Source: Aquisediminimonas profunda (GTDB lineage: Bacteria; Pseudomonadota; Alphaproteobacteria; Sphingomonadales; Sphingomonadaceae). Taken from it: a stretch of DNA of 64,000 nt. The stretch spans positions 2,228,001-2,292,000 of the forward strand of contig NZ_CP080327.1 of the NCBI RefSeq assembly GCF_019443285.1, in the 5' to 3' direction. Below, piece after piece: positions 7,882-17,204 of the stretch. A program made the position numbers and the translations under genes. The notes under the pieces were generated by a model. The model did not search any database, had not been told where the DNA came from, and worked only from the letters and a program-made list of their open reading frames with translations. Numbering within the stretch: position 1 is the stretch's first letter; the number at the start of each line of letters is the position of its first letter.

Positions 7882-9255
7882 ATGTGGCAGATCAAAAAGC
7901 CCGGCACGAAAGAGGCCCTTGCAGCTGACCCTGAACGCCGTGTGATTCCACTTGGTCAAATCATGGAACCGAGTGCGAACGACAATATCAACATGGCGCT
8001 CAAGGTCGAAATCCACCGGCAGTTGCTTGATCTGATCAACCTGTCAGCGCTCGAGGGCATGTCTCGCCAGCAAGTTGAGGAGGAAGTTGGCGAGATTGTT
8101 CATGAACAGCTCGCGTTGCAGAAGCATGCGCTCAATCTGGAAGAACGGCGCCAGCTCGTTTCTGACGTACTTGACGAGTTGCTGGGTCTTGGGCCGCTTG
8201 AGCCATTGCTCAAGGACCCTACAATTACCGACATTCTGGTCAACGGTCACAGCCAGGTTTTCGTTGAGCGCAAGGGCAAGCTTGAGGAAACCACGGTCTG
8301 CTTCAAGGATGAAAAGCACCTACTTCGCATCATCCAGAAAATTGTCGCTGCAGTCGGTCGCCGGATTGATGAGTCTTCGCCGTTCGTCGATGCGCGCCTC
8401 GCCGACGGTTCGCGCGTCAATGCGGTTGTGCCGCCGCTTGCGGTTGATGGCTCGTCACTATCCATCCGCAAATTCGCCAAGATTCCAATCAATATGGCCA
8501 AACTGGTGGAATTTGGCAGTATTCCGGAGGCAGTGGCTCAGGTTCTAGAGGCGATCGTTGCCGCGCGGCGTAATGTGCTCATTTCGGGAGGCACCGGCTC
8601 CGGCAAGACGACTTTGCTCAATGCGATGTCGGCATACATCGATGAAGCCGAACGTATTGTGACGATCGAGGATTCAGCGGAACTGCAGCTTCAGCAGCGG
8701 CACGTGGTGCGCTTGGAAACAAGGCCGCCGAATATTGAAGGTCGGGGTGAGATAAGCCAGCGCGATCTGGTGAAGAACGCGCTGCGCATGCGTCCTGACC
8801 GCATAATTGTCGGTGAAGTTCGCGCTGGCGAGGCATTCGACATGCTGCAAGCGATGAATACCGGCCATGACGGTTCGATGACGACCGTCCATGCAAATAG
8901 TGCACGCGACGCCCTGACGCGTATTGAGCAGATGATAGGCATGAGCACTGTCGAGATTTCGCCAAGATCTGCTCGGGGACAGATCGCTTCTGCACTCAAT
9001 ATCGTCATCCAGATCGGCCGACAGGCCGATGGTCGGCGGCGATTGCTGAGCCTCAGCGAAATTACCGGCATGGAAGGCGAAGTTGTTACCATGCAGGACA
9101 TTTTCAGGTTCAAGTTTGCCGGCCGCGATGAAAGCGGGAATGTGCTTGGTCATTTCGAAGCGACTGGCATCCGGCCGAAATTCATGACTGATCTTGCCGA
9201 CCATGGAATTCAGCTTTCTCCCGAACTCTTTCGCCCTGACTTGAGGTTAAGCTAA
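7882..9255 (+). CDS. cpaF: Pilus assembly ATPase CpaF/TadA
   Basis: 457 residues; the hexameric secretion ATPase that powers Tad pilus extension. An N-terminal helical domain (about 35-110) precedes the core. Walker A is GGTGSGKT at residues 236-243. [20 protein letters not shown] stretch covers the Walker B/His-box region, followed by the typical [10 protein letters not shown]. Length and all motifs fit the TadA/VirB11-like family. It starts 3 bases after cpaE and its stop touches the tadB start. Confidence 0.96.
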   Translation: MWQIKKPGTKEALAADPERRVIPLGQIMEPSANDNINMALKVEIHRQLLDLINLSALEGMSRQQVEEEVGEIVHEQLALQKHALNLEERRQLVSDVLDELLGLGPLEPLLKDPTITDILVNGHSQVFVERKGKLEETTVCFKDEKHLLRIIQKIVAAVGRRIDESSPFVDARLADGSRVNAVVPPLAVDGSSLSIRKFAKIPINMAKLVEFGSIPEAVAQVLEAIVAARRNVLISGGTGSGKTTLLNAMSAYIDEAERIVTIEDSAELQLQQRHVVRLETRPPNIEGRGEISQRDLVKNALRMRPDRIIVGEVRAGEAFDMLQAMNTGHDGSMTTVHANSARDALTRIEQMIGMSTVEISPRSARGQIASALNIVIQIGRQADGRRRLLSLSEITGMEGEVVTMQDIFRFKFAGRDESGNVLGHFEATGIRPKFMTDLADHGIQLSPELFRPDLRLS

Positions 9256-10254
9256 ATGTCTCCGCAAGTTGTCCGAATCTTTCTTTTGATCCTGATCTTC
9301 GGATCGGTGATGCTTGCTATTGAGGGCATTGTGGGCTGGCTTCGCGCCAGCAGAGGTTCTGAAAGGGCAATCAACAAACGTTTGAAGATGATCCGGTCTG
9401 GCATCGACAGATCTGTCGTCATGTCGCGCCTGCGACGCGATGATCGCCGGGATGCAAACCTGCCCGAGCCGATAGCTGGCCTTTGGCGCGTCATGGGGCG
9501 CATTTTGCATGGCGCGGGCCTTTCCGCATCGCCAGGCCTGATTCTGCTCGTGATGGCGAGCGCATTTACAGTGCTGATGGTGAGCCTGTCGGCCTTTGTG
9601 TATTTGGGTGGACTCGGGTTTAACCTCGGGAAATTGCTGATGATATTTGTATTTTCGATATCAGCAGCATTTGGACTGCCATTTCTCGTCCTGTCCCGGA
9701 TGGCTGACAATCGGCGCAAGAAGATGGAAGCCCAGTTTCCGGTTGCACTCGATGTGTTTGTGCGAGGCCTGCGCGCAGGTCACCCCGTGGCATCAGCCCT
9801 TGATCTTTTGACCAAGGAAATGACTGATCCGATCGGAAGTGAGTTCGGCCTCGTGACTGACGAAATTTCCTACGGAGCCGATATGAGGGATTCCCTCCAG
9901 GCAATGGCTGACCGCTGGAATTTGCAGGACATGCAAATGTTCGTCGTGTGTCTCGCAGTGCAAAACGAAACCGGAGGCAATCTTGCCGAGATCCTCGAAA
10001 ACCTTGCCGGGGTCATTCGTGAGCGTGCAAGCATGTTCATGAAGGTTCGGGCGCTGAGTTCCGAAGGGCGCATGACGGCACTCATTCTCACTGCCTTGCC
10101 AGTGCTGGCCTTTGTTGCCTTGTTTATTCTGAATCCTTCTTTCTATCTTGACGTTTCCAACGATCCCGCATTCTTGCCCGGCTTTCTCGGACTCGTTGTT
10201 CTCTATTTCATCGGCTTCTTCTCGATCCGCCGCATGATCGACCTGGAGGTTTGA
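9256..10254 (+). CDS. tadB: Tad pilus inner-membrane platform protein TadB
   Basis: 332 residues. There are hydrophobic segments near residues 8-28, 100-145 and, at the C-terminus, 270-325. A GspF/T2SSF-type domain (about 160-290) contains the typical FPVALDVFVRGLRAGHPV and ETGGNLAEILENLA. TadB pairs with TadC to form the platform that couples the ATPase to pilin insertion. The ATG follows the cpaF stop directly. Confidence 0.94.
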   Translation: MSPQVVRIFLLILIFGSVMLAIEGIVGWLRASRGSERAINKRLKMIRSGIDRSVVMSRLRRDDRRDANLPEPIAGLWRVMGRILHGAGLSASPGLILLVMASAFTVLMVSLSAFVYLGGLGFNLGKLLMIFVFSISAAFGLPFLVLSRMADNRRKKMEAQFPVALDVFVRGLRAGHPVASALDLLTKEMTDPIGSEFGLVTDEISYGADMRDSLQAMADRWNLQDMQMFVVCLAVQNETGGNLAEILENLAGVIRERASMFMKVRALSSEGRMTALILTALPVLAFVALFILNPSFYLDVSNDPAFLPGFLGLVVLYFIGFFSIRRMIDLEV

Positions 10255-10256
10255 CG

Positions 10257-11225
10257 ATGGAAGGCTTGCTCGCACAAAATTGGGGCCGGATGGCTGTCCT
10301 CGCCGCCATTTTCGCATTGGTCGTCATTGGGGTACTTGTTCTCAATGCCTTTGTCGCGGGCCGGCAAGCTGTTCGTAGAAGGATAGAAGCGAGCGCAGGT
10401 CAATTGCCGGACGGTAGCGCGATGTCATTGCGCGCGGATGCCACACGCAACGCATGGACCCGATTGGTCGATGCAATCGAAAGACGGGGACTATCGCTAT
10501 CGGACACAAACGCTGAGGGGTTGCGGGCCAGATTGATTTCAGCGGGTTATAGTTCGACCTACGCTCCGCGATGGTTCACTCTGATCCGGTTGGGAATGAC
10601 GCTCGGGTTTCCGCTACTTTTCATTACTGTCAGCTTGACGTCTAACGAGTCACCGTCCCTTATAAAGCTATACTTTATAGGATCTATTTCAGCCGTTGCG
10701 GGGCTCTATCTCCCGAATTTGTGGATTACGGCGCGCTCCGATCGGCGACAGCAAAAGATTGTCAATGGGTTCCCGGATGCACTCGATCTCATGTTGGTCT
10801 GCGTAGAAGCCGGATTGGGGATTGAGGCCGCCTTTGATCGCGTTGGCCGGGAAATGAGCATTTCACATTCCCTCGTTTCGGAGATGCTGGGCAATGTTGT
10901 GCTTGAACTGCGAGCAGGTCGGAGTCGAGAAGAGTCGCTTCGGCGCATGGCCGATCGGGTGCAGGTCGACGAGATTCGGTCTTTTTCGACACTTTTGATC
11001 CAATCGGACAAACTCGGATCAAGCATTGGGACGACCTTGAGGATCTACGCCGCAGAAATGCGGGAAAAGCGTCGCATGCGCGCTGAGGAAAAAGCGCATC
11101 GCTTGCCAGTTCTTTTGTCCATTCCCCTCGTTGCATGCATGCTGCCTGTCATGATCGGCGTTCTCATGCTGCCCGCCGGTATTCGGGTAATTCGGCAGAT
11201 TCTTCCAGTTCTAGCAGGAGGCTAA
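10257..11225 (+). CDS. tadC: Tad pilus inner-membrane platform protein TadC
   Basis: 322 residues from ATG 10257, which has GGAGGT 6 bases upstream; a TTG at 10251 in frame would sit against the binding site. There is an N-terminal helix (about 12-34), two central helices and a GspF-type domain with GFPDALDLMLVCVEAGLGIEAAF and SDKLGSSIGTTLR, then a C-terminal helix pair. It is the partner of TadB, two bases upstream. Confidence 0.94.
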   Translation: MEGLLAQNWGRMAVLAAIFALVVIGVLVLNAFVAGRQAVRRRIEASAGQLPDGSAMSLRADATRNAWTRLVDAIERRGLSLSDTNAEGLRARLISAGYSSTYAPRWFTLIRLGMTLGFPLLFITVSLTSNESPSLIKLYFIGSISAVAGLYLPNLWITARSDRRQQKIVNGFPDALDLMLVCVEAGLGIEAAFDRVGREMSISHSLVSEMLGNVVLELRAGRSREESLRRMADRVQVDEIRSFSTLLIQSDKLGSSIGTTLRIYAAEMREKRRMRAEEKAHRLPVLLSIPLVACMLPVMIGVLMLPAGIRVIRQILPVLAGG

Positions 11226-11226
11226 A

Positions 11227-12285
11227 ATGGTTTCAGCCCGCGGTGTATTAGCATTATCATTCTTGTCCTTGGGTGCTTGGGGTTGTGCAGCTCATGTCGG
11301 TCCCGACGTGCGAAAACTGTCTTCCGCGGCGCCTTTGACACTTGCGGGACCCTCTATGTCTCAAGGTCGCGCTCTGTTCGCTCGAGGTGAGTATGCCCTT
11401 GCTATTGAAGAGTTTCGCAAGGCCGTCCGCGAAGCGCCGCAATCCCCTGAAGGTTATAATGGCTTGGCATCTGCCTATGACATGATTGGGCGATTTGATC
11501 TGGCCAGCCGCAATTATGAACTTGCTCTTGCTTACGCTCCAGATGACGGTCGCATCTACCGGAATATGGCGCGCTCGCTAAGAATGCAGGGGCGGGACGG
11601 GGAAGCCGAAGCTTTGCTGGCAGAGTGGGATGCCATCAAGGAAAAGCCCAGCATTGCGCAACAAGCAGCGTCGGTGAGCGAAGAGAAAACCGGAAATATT
11701 GCGCAGTTGCCGATCGTTACACCAGTTGCGAATGAGGTAGCATCCTCATTGCCCAATGCTCCGACGCCTCCCATGACAATACAGCCCGCAGATGTAAGAC
11801 TTGCCACTGATCCCCAGCCAGTCAGCAGGGGAAAAAGCATCCAGATTGCTCTTGATGCACCCAAATCCCATGCCGTTTCAGAAGCTGTAAAGCTCAAGGC
11901 TCAGTCTATGACTCCTGCGCGGATAATGATCGCTCCACGTAGTGTCGCAGTGAAGGCCGACGCACCGGCCGTCGTGCGCACTGCCGCCGCATCCGCCATT
12001 CGGATCATGAATGCCGGTGCTCGCAAGGGCGCAGCGCAAAAAATGCAAGCATTGCTGGCACGTAACGGAACGGTTTCCCGGATTGCTGATGCCGATCGGC
12101 GCCTTGCTCAATCCTGGATTGTCTATCCGAAAAACGCTCGAGCCGAAGCTTTAGCGCTTCAAGGCAGGCTGCCTATCGCTGTGCGAACCGTGGCAGACAG
12201 CCGTGTTCGCCGAGTCACGCTTTTGCTTGGTCAGGATGCAGCGGCCTATTTGGCGAAGATTGGCAGGAGCGCAAGACGCGGGTGA
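11227..12285 (+). CDS. TPR lipoprotein with LytR_C-like C-terminal domain
   Basis: 352 residues, start supported by GGAGG 7 bases upstream. A lipoprotein signal ends at Cys20 (LGAWGC). TPR-like helices cover about residues 45-140 (ARGEYALAIEEFRKAVREAP). A low-complexity Pro/Ala/Ser linker follows. The last 90 or so residues (from IRIMNAGARKGAAQKM to VTLLLGQDAAAYL) match the pattern of the LytR_C domain found at the C-terminus of some LytR-CpsA-Psr proteins; this is pattern recognition, not a search. It occupies the TadD position and is probably anchored in the outer membrane. The end overlaps the next gene (GTGA). Confidence 0.8.
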   Translation: MVSARGVLALSFLSLGAWGCAAHVGPDVRKLSSAAPLTLAGPSMSQGRALFARGEYALAIEEFRKAVREAPQSPEGYNGLASAYDMIGRFDLASRNYELALAYAPDDGRIYRNMARSLRMQGRDGEAEALLAEWDAIKEKPSIAQQAASVSEEKTGNIAQLPIVTPVANEVASSLPNAPTPPMTIQPADVRLATDPQPVSRGKSIQIALDAPKSHAVSEAVKLKAQSMTPARIMIAPRSVAVKADAPAVVRTAAASAIRIMNAGARKGAAQKMQALLARNGTVSRIADADRRLAQSWIVYPKNARAEALALQGRLPIAVRTVADSRVRRVTLLLGQDAAAYLAKIGRSARRG

Positions 12286-13085
12286 TTCCGGACCTGCTTA
12301 CCATCCTTGCCTCGGCATTTGTCGCCGCGAGCGCGCAAGACGTGGAATATATGAGCAAGATCAGTCGTGCGATCGAGCATGGCAGGCTGGTCCAGGCACG
12401 AGAGATGATTGGCATCGCGGAAAGGTCCCCGACGGCCGCGAAGTCAATCGAGTACCAGCTTGTTCTCGGCAAACTTGCGCTCGCAGAGGAAAAGAGCGGC
12501 GACGCGTTTCTGCACTTCAAGGCGGCAAGCGATTCCGACAGCGAGAATTGCGTTGCTCGAGAAGGTATGGGGCTTGCTGCGCTTCGCTTGGGAAGAATCA
12601 ATGCAGCCAAGGCTTCGTTGGATGAAGCTTTGCAGCGGTGCCCAGATCGCTGGCAGTCCCTGAACGCGCTTGGTGTTCTTGCTGATCGTAAAGGCGACTG
12701 GGAAGCCGGGCGCATTGCCTACGCAAAGGCGTTGGCGTTGGCGCCGGACCAGCCTGCCGTCTTAAACAATGTGGGTTTTTCGTTGTTGTTACAACGCCGG
12801 TTTGGCGAAGCGGAAATCTTTCTCACCAAAGCGATGTCACTTGCACCTGCTGATGAGCGGATATCTAACAATCTAGATCTGGCACAAGCAGGCCAAGGAA
12901 AGCCGATCACAGCAAGTAATGAAGCACAGGCCTATCGGCTCAACAATGCCGGTTATATGGCTTACCTAGGCGGTAATCTTGAAGCCGCAAAAAGCTATTT
13001 CAACGAAGCGATCAAGCTCAGCCCATCCTATTTCGAACGCGCTGCTTCCAATCTTGAAATGGCGGAAGGCAGGCAGGAGAAATGA
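12282..13085 (+). CDS. TadD-like TPR protein
   Basis: 267 residues from GTG 12282, overlapping the previous stop. A short hydrophobic N-terminus (ILASAFVAASA) looks like a signal peptide without a lipobox. TPR repeats run through most of the protein, clear at about 120-190 (NALGVLADRKGDWEAGRIAYAKALALAP and the next unit) and 215-250. TadD-type proteins help secretin assembly and Tad pilus biogenesis. The stop overlaps the cpaA start in ATGA. Confidence 0.83.
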   Translation: MIPDLLTILASAFVAASAQDVEYMSKISRAIEHGRLVQAREMIGIAERSPTAAKSIEYQLVLGKLALAEEKSGDAFLHFKAASDSDSENCVAREGMGLAALRLGRINAAKASLDEALQRCPDRWQSLNALGVLADRKGDWEAGRIAYAKALALAPDQPAVLNNVGFSLLLQRRFGEAEIFLTKAMSLAPADERISNNLDLAQAGQGKPITASNEAQAYRLNNAGYMAYLGGNLEAAKSYFNEAIKLSPSYFERAASNLEMAEGRQEK

Positions 13086-13618
13086 TGCTGGATTATTTCG
13101 CAATCGGTTTTTCCGGCCTGCTGCTCTGCGCCGCTGCACAGGATATGTGGAAGCTCAGGATATCGAACTTTTTTCCCGTTGCGATCGTGGGACTTTATTT
13201 CGCGCGAGCCATGTCCATCGGCTTCCAAACCGACATGTGGCAGAATTTGGCGTTGTTTTTGTTCACTCTTTCGGCAGGCATTTTCCTGTTTGCGAAAAAA
13301 TGGCTTGGTGGAGGTGACGTCAAGCTCTTTGCCGCTGCCGCACTCTGGTTTGACTTTTCAGCCGCACCTTATCTCTTATTTGCCATCACTCTAGGCGGAG
13401 CGCTCGTCGCGCTTGTTTTCATCTTCGTCCGCCGACTTCTTCCGAGTAGATTTGCAGACAGGATTGGGTGGGCGGCCCTCAAAGCGAAGGGTCCAATACC
13501 CTATGGCCTTGCGATTTCTGCAGGGGCAATTTTGTGCAGCCAAGTATATGCGTTCAATCCAGCGCCGCAGCCTACCGCAAAAGAAATCCTGTTAGAAAGT
13601 CCGTTCAAGCAGACCTGA
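13082..13618 (+). CDS. cpaA: Prepilin peptidase CpaA/TadV
   Basis: 178 residues, polytopic. It has the two aspartates of the A24 aspartic prepilin peptidase family: Asp21 in AAAQDMWKLRISN and Asp79 in LGGGDVKLF. It lacks the N-terminal methylase domain of PilD, as is usual for TadV. Its substrates are the two Flp pilins and the TadE-type pseudopilins of the locus. ATG codons at 13082 and 13085 are both possible; the first overlaps the previous stop. It is the last gene of the plus-strand pilus locus. Confidence 0.93.
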   Translation: MMLDYFAIGFSGLLLCAAAQDMWKLRISNFFPVAIVGLYFARAMSIGFQTDMWQNLALFLFTLSAGIFLFAKKWLGGGDVKLFAAAALWFDFSAAPYLLFAITLGGALVALVFIFVRRLLPSRFADRIGWAALKAKGPIPYGLAISAGAILCSQVYAFNPAPQPTAKEILLESPFKQT

Positions 13619-13648
13619 TGCCAAAATCAAGGTTGAGCTTAAGGACAA

Positions 13649-14278
13649 TTATGCAGCATCGCGGCGCGATTGCACGATGAGTTCGGCACGCGAGCGGACC
13701 CCAAGCTTTTGAAAGATGTTGTGCAGATGAACCTTTACTGTTCCCTCTGTCAGCCCACAACGGATTGCAATTTCATTGTTACGAAGGCCTTCACGCACGA
13801 GCTCGGTTATATGTCGCTCGCGTTCCGTAAGGAGATCTTCGCGTGAAGCGACCTTTCGCTTGTCCGATACCGAATATTGCAAGGCCCGTTCGGTAACCGA
13901 ATGGTCAATGCAAGATTCACCTTCAAGAACCATTTCAATGGCCTTGAGGAGCTCCGCCGGCTCGCTGTCCTTGAGAACAATACCATTTATTCCGTACTTC
14001 AAGGCCTCGACTGTAAGTGCCGGATCTATGGACACAGTCATGAAGATGACCGGCAAATTTTGCCCGGAACTGCGGAGGTGCCCGAGCACGTCGACGCCTG
14101 TTCCGTCCTTCATCGAAACATCAAGAATCAAGATGTCGGGGGTGACGGTAGAAATCTTGGCAATCGTTTCGGTTGCCGAGTGAGCCACACACACAATTTC
14201 ATGATTGTTAGCAGCCAGAAACTGGATCATTCCGTCCAGATAAAGCGGATGGTCGTCCGCCAGCATGAGCTTGGCCAT
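13649..14278 (-). CDS. LuxR/NarL-family response regulator
   Basis: 209 residues. The N-terminal receiver domain has the acidic pair at Asp8-Asp9, the phosphoacceptor Asp53 (LILDVS) and the conserved lysine in VLKDSE near residue 103. A LuxR-type helix-turn-helix lies at about 145-205 (LTERERHITELVREGLRNNE, then a GTVKVHLHNIFQKLGV pattern). It is encoded one base after the stop of the histidine kinase at 14280, so the two form a two-component pair. It converges on the pilus locus and could control it, but no target site is visible. Confidence 0.93.
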   Translation of the reverse strand: MAKLMLADDHPLYLDGMIQFLAANNHEIVCVAHSATETIAKISTVTPDILILDVSMKDGTGVDVLGHLRSSGQNLPVIFMTVSIDPALTVEALKYGINGIVLKDSEPAELLKAIEMVLEGESCIDHSVTERALQYSVSDKRKVASREDLLTERERHITELVREGLRNNEIAIRCGLTEGTVKVHLHNIFQKLGVRSRAELIVQSRRDAA

Positions 14279-14279
14279 A

Positions 14280-15965
14280 TCAGTTTCTCGATAGCGGAAT
14301 CCGAATGGAGAGCAAGGACCCCTTTATTACGCCGTCAGCGTATGCTGATGCCCTGATCGATGTCAATCGACGAGCCAGGGATTTGGACTTGATTTCTCCG
14401 TCCGTGCCATTTTCGATCAGTTCCCGTGGGCGATCCTCTTCGTTGGTGATGGCTAACAAAAGCATGCCGTCCGCAATTGAAATGCGCACGGTAATATTCT
14501 TTGCTCGACCATGTTGCACCGAATTGGATACGACCTCTCGGATGATGAATTCGACTTCGACGGCGGTATTGCCATCAACCATGAGGTCATCAGCCGAAGG
14601 CATGAAGGCGCAATCTATGCCCCATTGCTTTGAAAGGGCGAGCAGGCGATTTGCCAATATGGCATTCAATTCTACCGCCTCACTCGACGCACGATGACCT
14701 TCATCCAAAATTTCCCGGAACGTCCTTTGTTCTTCCGCAACAGTCGACTGCAATTGCAGTATTGCTGTTCGCACTTCGGATTCCGCAGCCATCGTGGGTC
14801 GTGACAAGATGGCCGCTATTTGCATGCGCAAACTTGCCATTGTTTGCAGGACGGTATCATGCAGGTCACGCCCGAGCGCAGTGCGCGCTTCCAGATAGGC
14901 TCGCTCTCGCCAAGCCCCCTGAAAGTGGAAGCGCTCAAAGAGTGCTTCTGCCGCTCTCCCGACTTCAATCACTTCGCGCAAGGCCTGTACCGACGGACGC
15001 TCCGTTTCTGCTATGAAAACGCGGGCTGAATCTTCGGCAACGCGCACTGGAAAGCTCATGCCGTAGCCTGCCAACCCAAGTGCAGCCATGAATTCAATCT
15101 CTCGATCTACGTCACCATTTACCTCGGGGCTTTCGACTTCGGCGCGATGCAGAACTCTGAGCCGACCTATATCGAACATGAATGCTCGCTCACTCATCAT
15201 CCAGTTTCTTGCCTCCAGCCATTTTGCGGCTGGCGTCGACATTTCCAATAGCTCGCCATTATCCAGGCACATAATCCGCGGATTGTCTGAGACTTCATTT
15301 TCAAGCCAGATGAGCCGGCTTCCCGGGTATCGCGCAGCAATGCGCTCAAGCATGAATTCCAATGGGATGGCTTGTGAATGGGTGCCCGATATCAAAAGTC
15401 CATCAGACCATAGTCGGAATTTGCGGATGTATTGGAGCCTGGACCGGACCGACACGACGACCAACAGGCAAAGAAGGACAAACAGGAGGCGCACCAATAT
15501 GGGCACGTCAATCTTGGCGTGGAGGAGAAGTGGGGGGTCATTTGTCCCGAAAACCGCGATAAGCAGACAGGCGCCCACAATTGCGGCAAGCTGCAGTCGA
15601 TCCATAAATGCGCGGTGCATCGTCAGGAATAGAAGGAGTGAATAGGGCAGCACGAAAAGGGTCAAGTGCTGATGCCAAATGATTATCAGGGCTATGATCG
15701 CGAGATCGGCCGTCAGCACCAACCCGGTCAAGCGCATATCCAACTGCCAGGAAATAATCGGCATGACGATGATCAGGAGGCTCCATGCGACCAGGATGCC
15801 ATAAACGAAGGTCGGGATTAGATTCGGAGAACCCGGATCTAGCGTCAGGCCAGACACAAGGCCGACAAGCGCTGCCATTATCCGCGTCAAATCAAGTGCA
15901 CCACGCGAACTGCGTCCAAAACGCTGTTCGAAAAATCGACTGACTTTGCTTGTGTCGGCCCCCAT
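14280..15965 (-). CDS. Membrane histidine kinase (HisKA_3 type)
   Basis: 561 residues from ATG 15965; the frame stays open upstream to 16109, but the extension looks non-coding. Five or six hydrophobic helices cover about residues 25-172. A central region (about 195-345) is probably a GAF-like sensor. The phosphoacceptor His369 lies in GRDLHDTVLQTMASL, typical of HisKA_3 kinases that partner NarL-type regulators. The HATPase N-box is EVVSNSVQHG near residue 485, and the G boxes are degenerate but recognisable. The signal is unknown. It is cotranscribed with the response regulator. Confidence 0.9.
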   Translation of the reverse strand: MGADTSKVSRFFEQRFGRSSRGALDLTRIMAALVGLVSGLTLDPGSPNLIPTFVYGILVAWSLLIIVMPIISWQLDMRLTGLVLTADLAIIALIIIWHQHLTLFVLPYSLLLFLTMHRAFMDRLQLAAIVGACLLIAVFGTNDPPLLLHAKIDVPILVRLLFVLLCLLVVVSVRSRLQYIRKFRLWSDGLLISGTHSQAIPLEFMLERIAARYPGSRLIWLENEVSDNPRIMCLDNGELLEMSTPAAKWLEARNWMMSERAFMFDIGRLRVLHRAEVESPEVNGDVDREIEFMAALGLAGYGMSFPVRVAEDSARVFIAETERPSVQALREVIEVGRAAEALFERFHFQGAWRERAYLEARTALGRDLHDTVLQTMASLRMQIAAILSRPTMAAESEVRTAILQLQSTVAEEQRTFREILDEGHRASSEAVELNAILANRLLALSKQWGIDCAFMPSADDLMVDGNTAVEVEFIIREVVSNSVQHGRAKNITVRISIADGMLLLAITNEEDRPRELIENGTDGEIKSKSLARRLTSIRASAYADGVIKGSLLSIRIPLSRN

Positions 15966-16300
15966 ATGGTAACATTGCCCTTGCCGAATGACATTGTCAC
16001 TCGAGTTCCGAATTTTTTGGGGACTTTCTGCAGTCTGAGGCACGGATGTCTTGTCCGGCAGCTGGTAATGGACCAGATGACAGAACTTTTCCTGGAGTCG
16101 GCGACTCAACTTCAGTGGCGGCGGGACCGACAGATGCCAGCAGTGGAATTCCCCGGCAATTGGCGCTGGGCTTGTTCAAACCACTTCTGGCCTTTTTTGT
16201 CCGGTGCGCGAATCGATTTCGGACATAAAGCGGACACGAAATGAGTCCAACAAGTCCCTGCAAGAAATCAATCAGTAACCATCTGCAAATTAACAGACAT
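15966..16300. other. Intergenic region with no recognisable gene
   Basis: This stretch lies between the kinase start and tRNA-Lys. Short ORFs exist on both strands, but none has a binding site, known motif or typical composition. It must hold the kinase promoter on the minus strand. I see no other feature. Confidence 0.4.
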
Positions 16301-16376
16301 TGGTGAGCCCTGCTGGATTCGAACCAGCGACCTACTGATTAAAAGTCAGTTGCTCTACCGACTGAGCTAAGGGCCC
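16301..16376 (-). tRNA. tRNA-Lys (UUU)
   Basis: On the minus strand the 76-base sequence runs from GGGCCCTTAGCTCAG to a 3' CCA encoded in the DNA. The acceptor stem (GGGCCCT with AGGGCTC, one G-U pair), D loop with GTCGGTAGAGC, anticodon loop CTTTTAA (anticodon TTT) and T arm with GGTTCGAATCC are all present. Confidence 0.97.
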
Positions 16377-16392
16377 CACCAAGCGCGATCCC

Positions 16393-16884
16393 CTATGCGG
16401 CGGGGCGCTTGCGGTCAAGGCGGGCCTTGAGTTGGCGGACAGTCAGGCCTGACAAAGGATCGCGCCAATCTCCTGCGATCGTCGCAAGCGGACCCAGCAC
16501 AAAGGACCTGCGCCGGAATTCACGGTGCGGAACAACCAAGGTTGGCGAGGCCCAGCTTCCCCTCGACCAAAGCAGAATATCGAGGTCAAGCGTGCGCGCG
16601 GACCAGCGAGATCCCCCCGGTTTTCTGCCAAATTCCCGTTCGATCTTCTTGAGGCGTTTGAGGAGCCTTTGCGGTTCGAAGCGGGTTTCGATGAGAGCGG
16701 CCGCATTGGCATAGGTACGGCGGGACGGCCCCAGCGGGCGGCTCCGCACCGTGCGAGACGCCGCAATCACATGGACTTTCTTCCCGGCCAGCCGCGTGAG
16801 AGCCGCGCGGATTACAGCTTCAGGCGCACCGAATCGGACATGGCGCCGGTTTGAACCCAGTGCGATCGCGAAACGGCTGCGCAC
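16393..16884 (-). CDS. folK: HPPK, folate pyrophosphokinase FolK
   Basis: 163 residues. This enzyme transfers pyrophosphate from ATP to 6-hydroxymethyl-7,8-dihydropterin in folate synthesis. Family features are ALGSN near the N-terminus (residues 8-12), the basic motif EREFGRKPGG, then RTLDLDILLW with the metal-binding Asp pair, and the PHREFRRRSFVLGPL block. Length is normal for HPPK. The C-terminal half is unusually Arg-rich. The tRNA-Lys gene follows on the same strand and the ABM gene precedes by 5 bases. Confidence 0.95.
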   Translation of the reverse strand: MRSRFAIALGSNRRHVRFGAPEAVIRAALTRLAGKKVHVIAASRTVRSRPLGPSRRTYANAAALIETRFEPQRLLKRLKKIEREFGRKPGGSRWSARTLDLDILLWSRGSWASPTLVVPHREFRRRSFVLGPLATIAGDWRDPLSGLTVRQLKARLDRKRPAA

Positions 16885-16889
16885 CGCGG

Positions 16890-17183
16890 TCAGACAGTTT
16901 TCAGATAATCGAGGTAACAGCCTTCCGGAGGCCCGTCGATCGCATCACGCAATGGTGCAAGCGCTTCCTTGGCGAGATGATCGCCAGCGCCCTTGTGCGC
17001 GGCAATGGATTCCCATTTCTCGATAAAGACAAAACGATGCTCATCGCCGGCATCGCGCAGCAATTCGACGCCCTCGCTGCCTGGCACCTTGCGGACGGCA
17101 TCTGCCAGATTGGACAGTGCGGTCTCCAGTTGCGCGCTTCCGCCTTGCTTTGCGGTCATGATATAGTGGCGGGCCACGGTCAT
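16890..17183 (-). CDS. Antibiotic biosynthesis monooxygenase (ABM/YgiN-like) protein
   Basis: 97 residues. The pattern fits the ABM ferredoxin-like fold: an early VARHYIMTAKQG strand, an amphipathic helix, the motif FVFIEKWESIAAHKGA near residues 51-66 and a final helix. Relatives such as YgiN act on quinols and many members have no known substrate. It lies in a row with folK and aguB on the minus strand, with 5 and 21 bases between them, so a common transcript is likely. The real substrate cannot be told. Confidence 0.8.
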   Translation of the reverse strand: MTVARHYIMTAKQGGSAQLETALSNLADAVRKVPGSEGVELLRDAGDEHRFVFIEKWESIAAHKGAGDHLAKEALAPLRDAIDGPPEGCYLDYLKTV

Positions 17184-17204
17184 TTCTCTACTCCTTGTTG
17201 AAAT

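Noticed and set aside
15966-16109. N-terminal extension of the histidine kinase
   Set aside because: The 48 extra residues look non-coding and the ATG at 15965 precedes the first membrane helix.
15966-16263. Short ORFs on both strands between the kinase and tRNA-Lys
   Set aside because: No binding site or known motif, and the overlapping frames on both strands are typical of chance open frames at this base composition.
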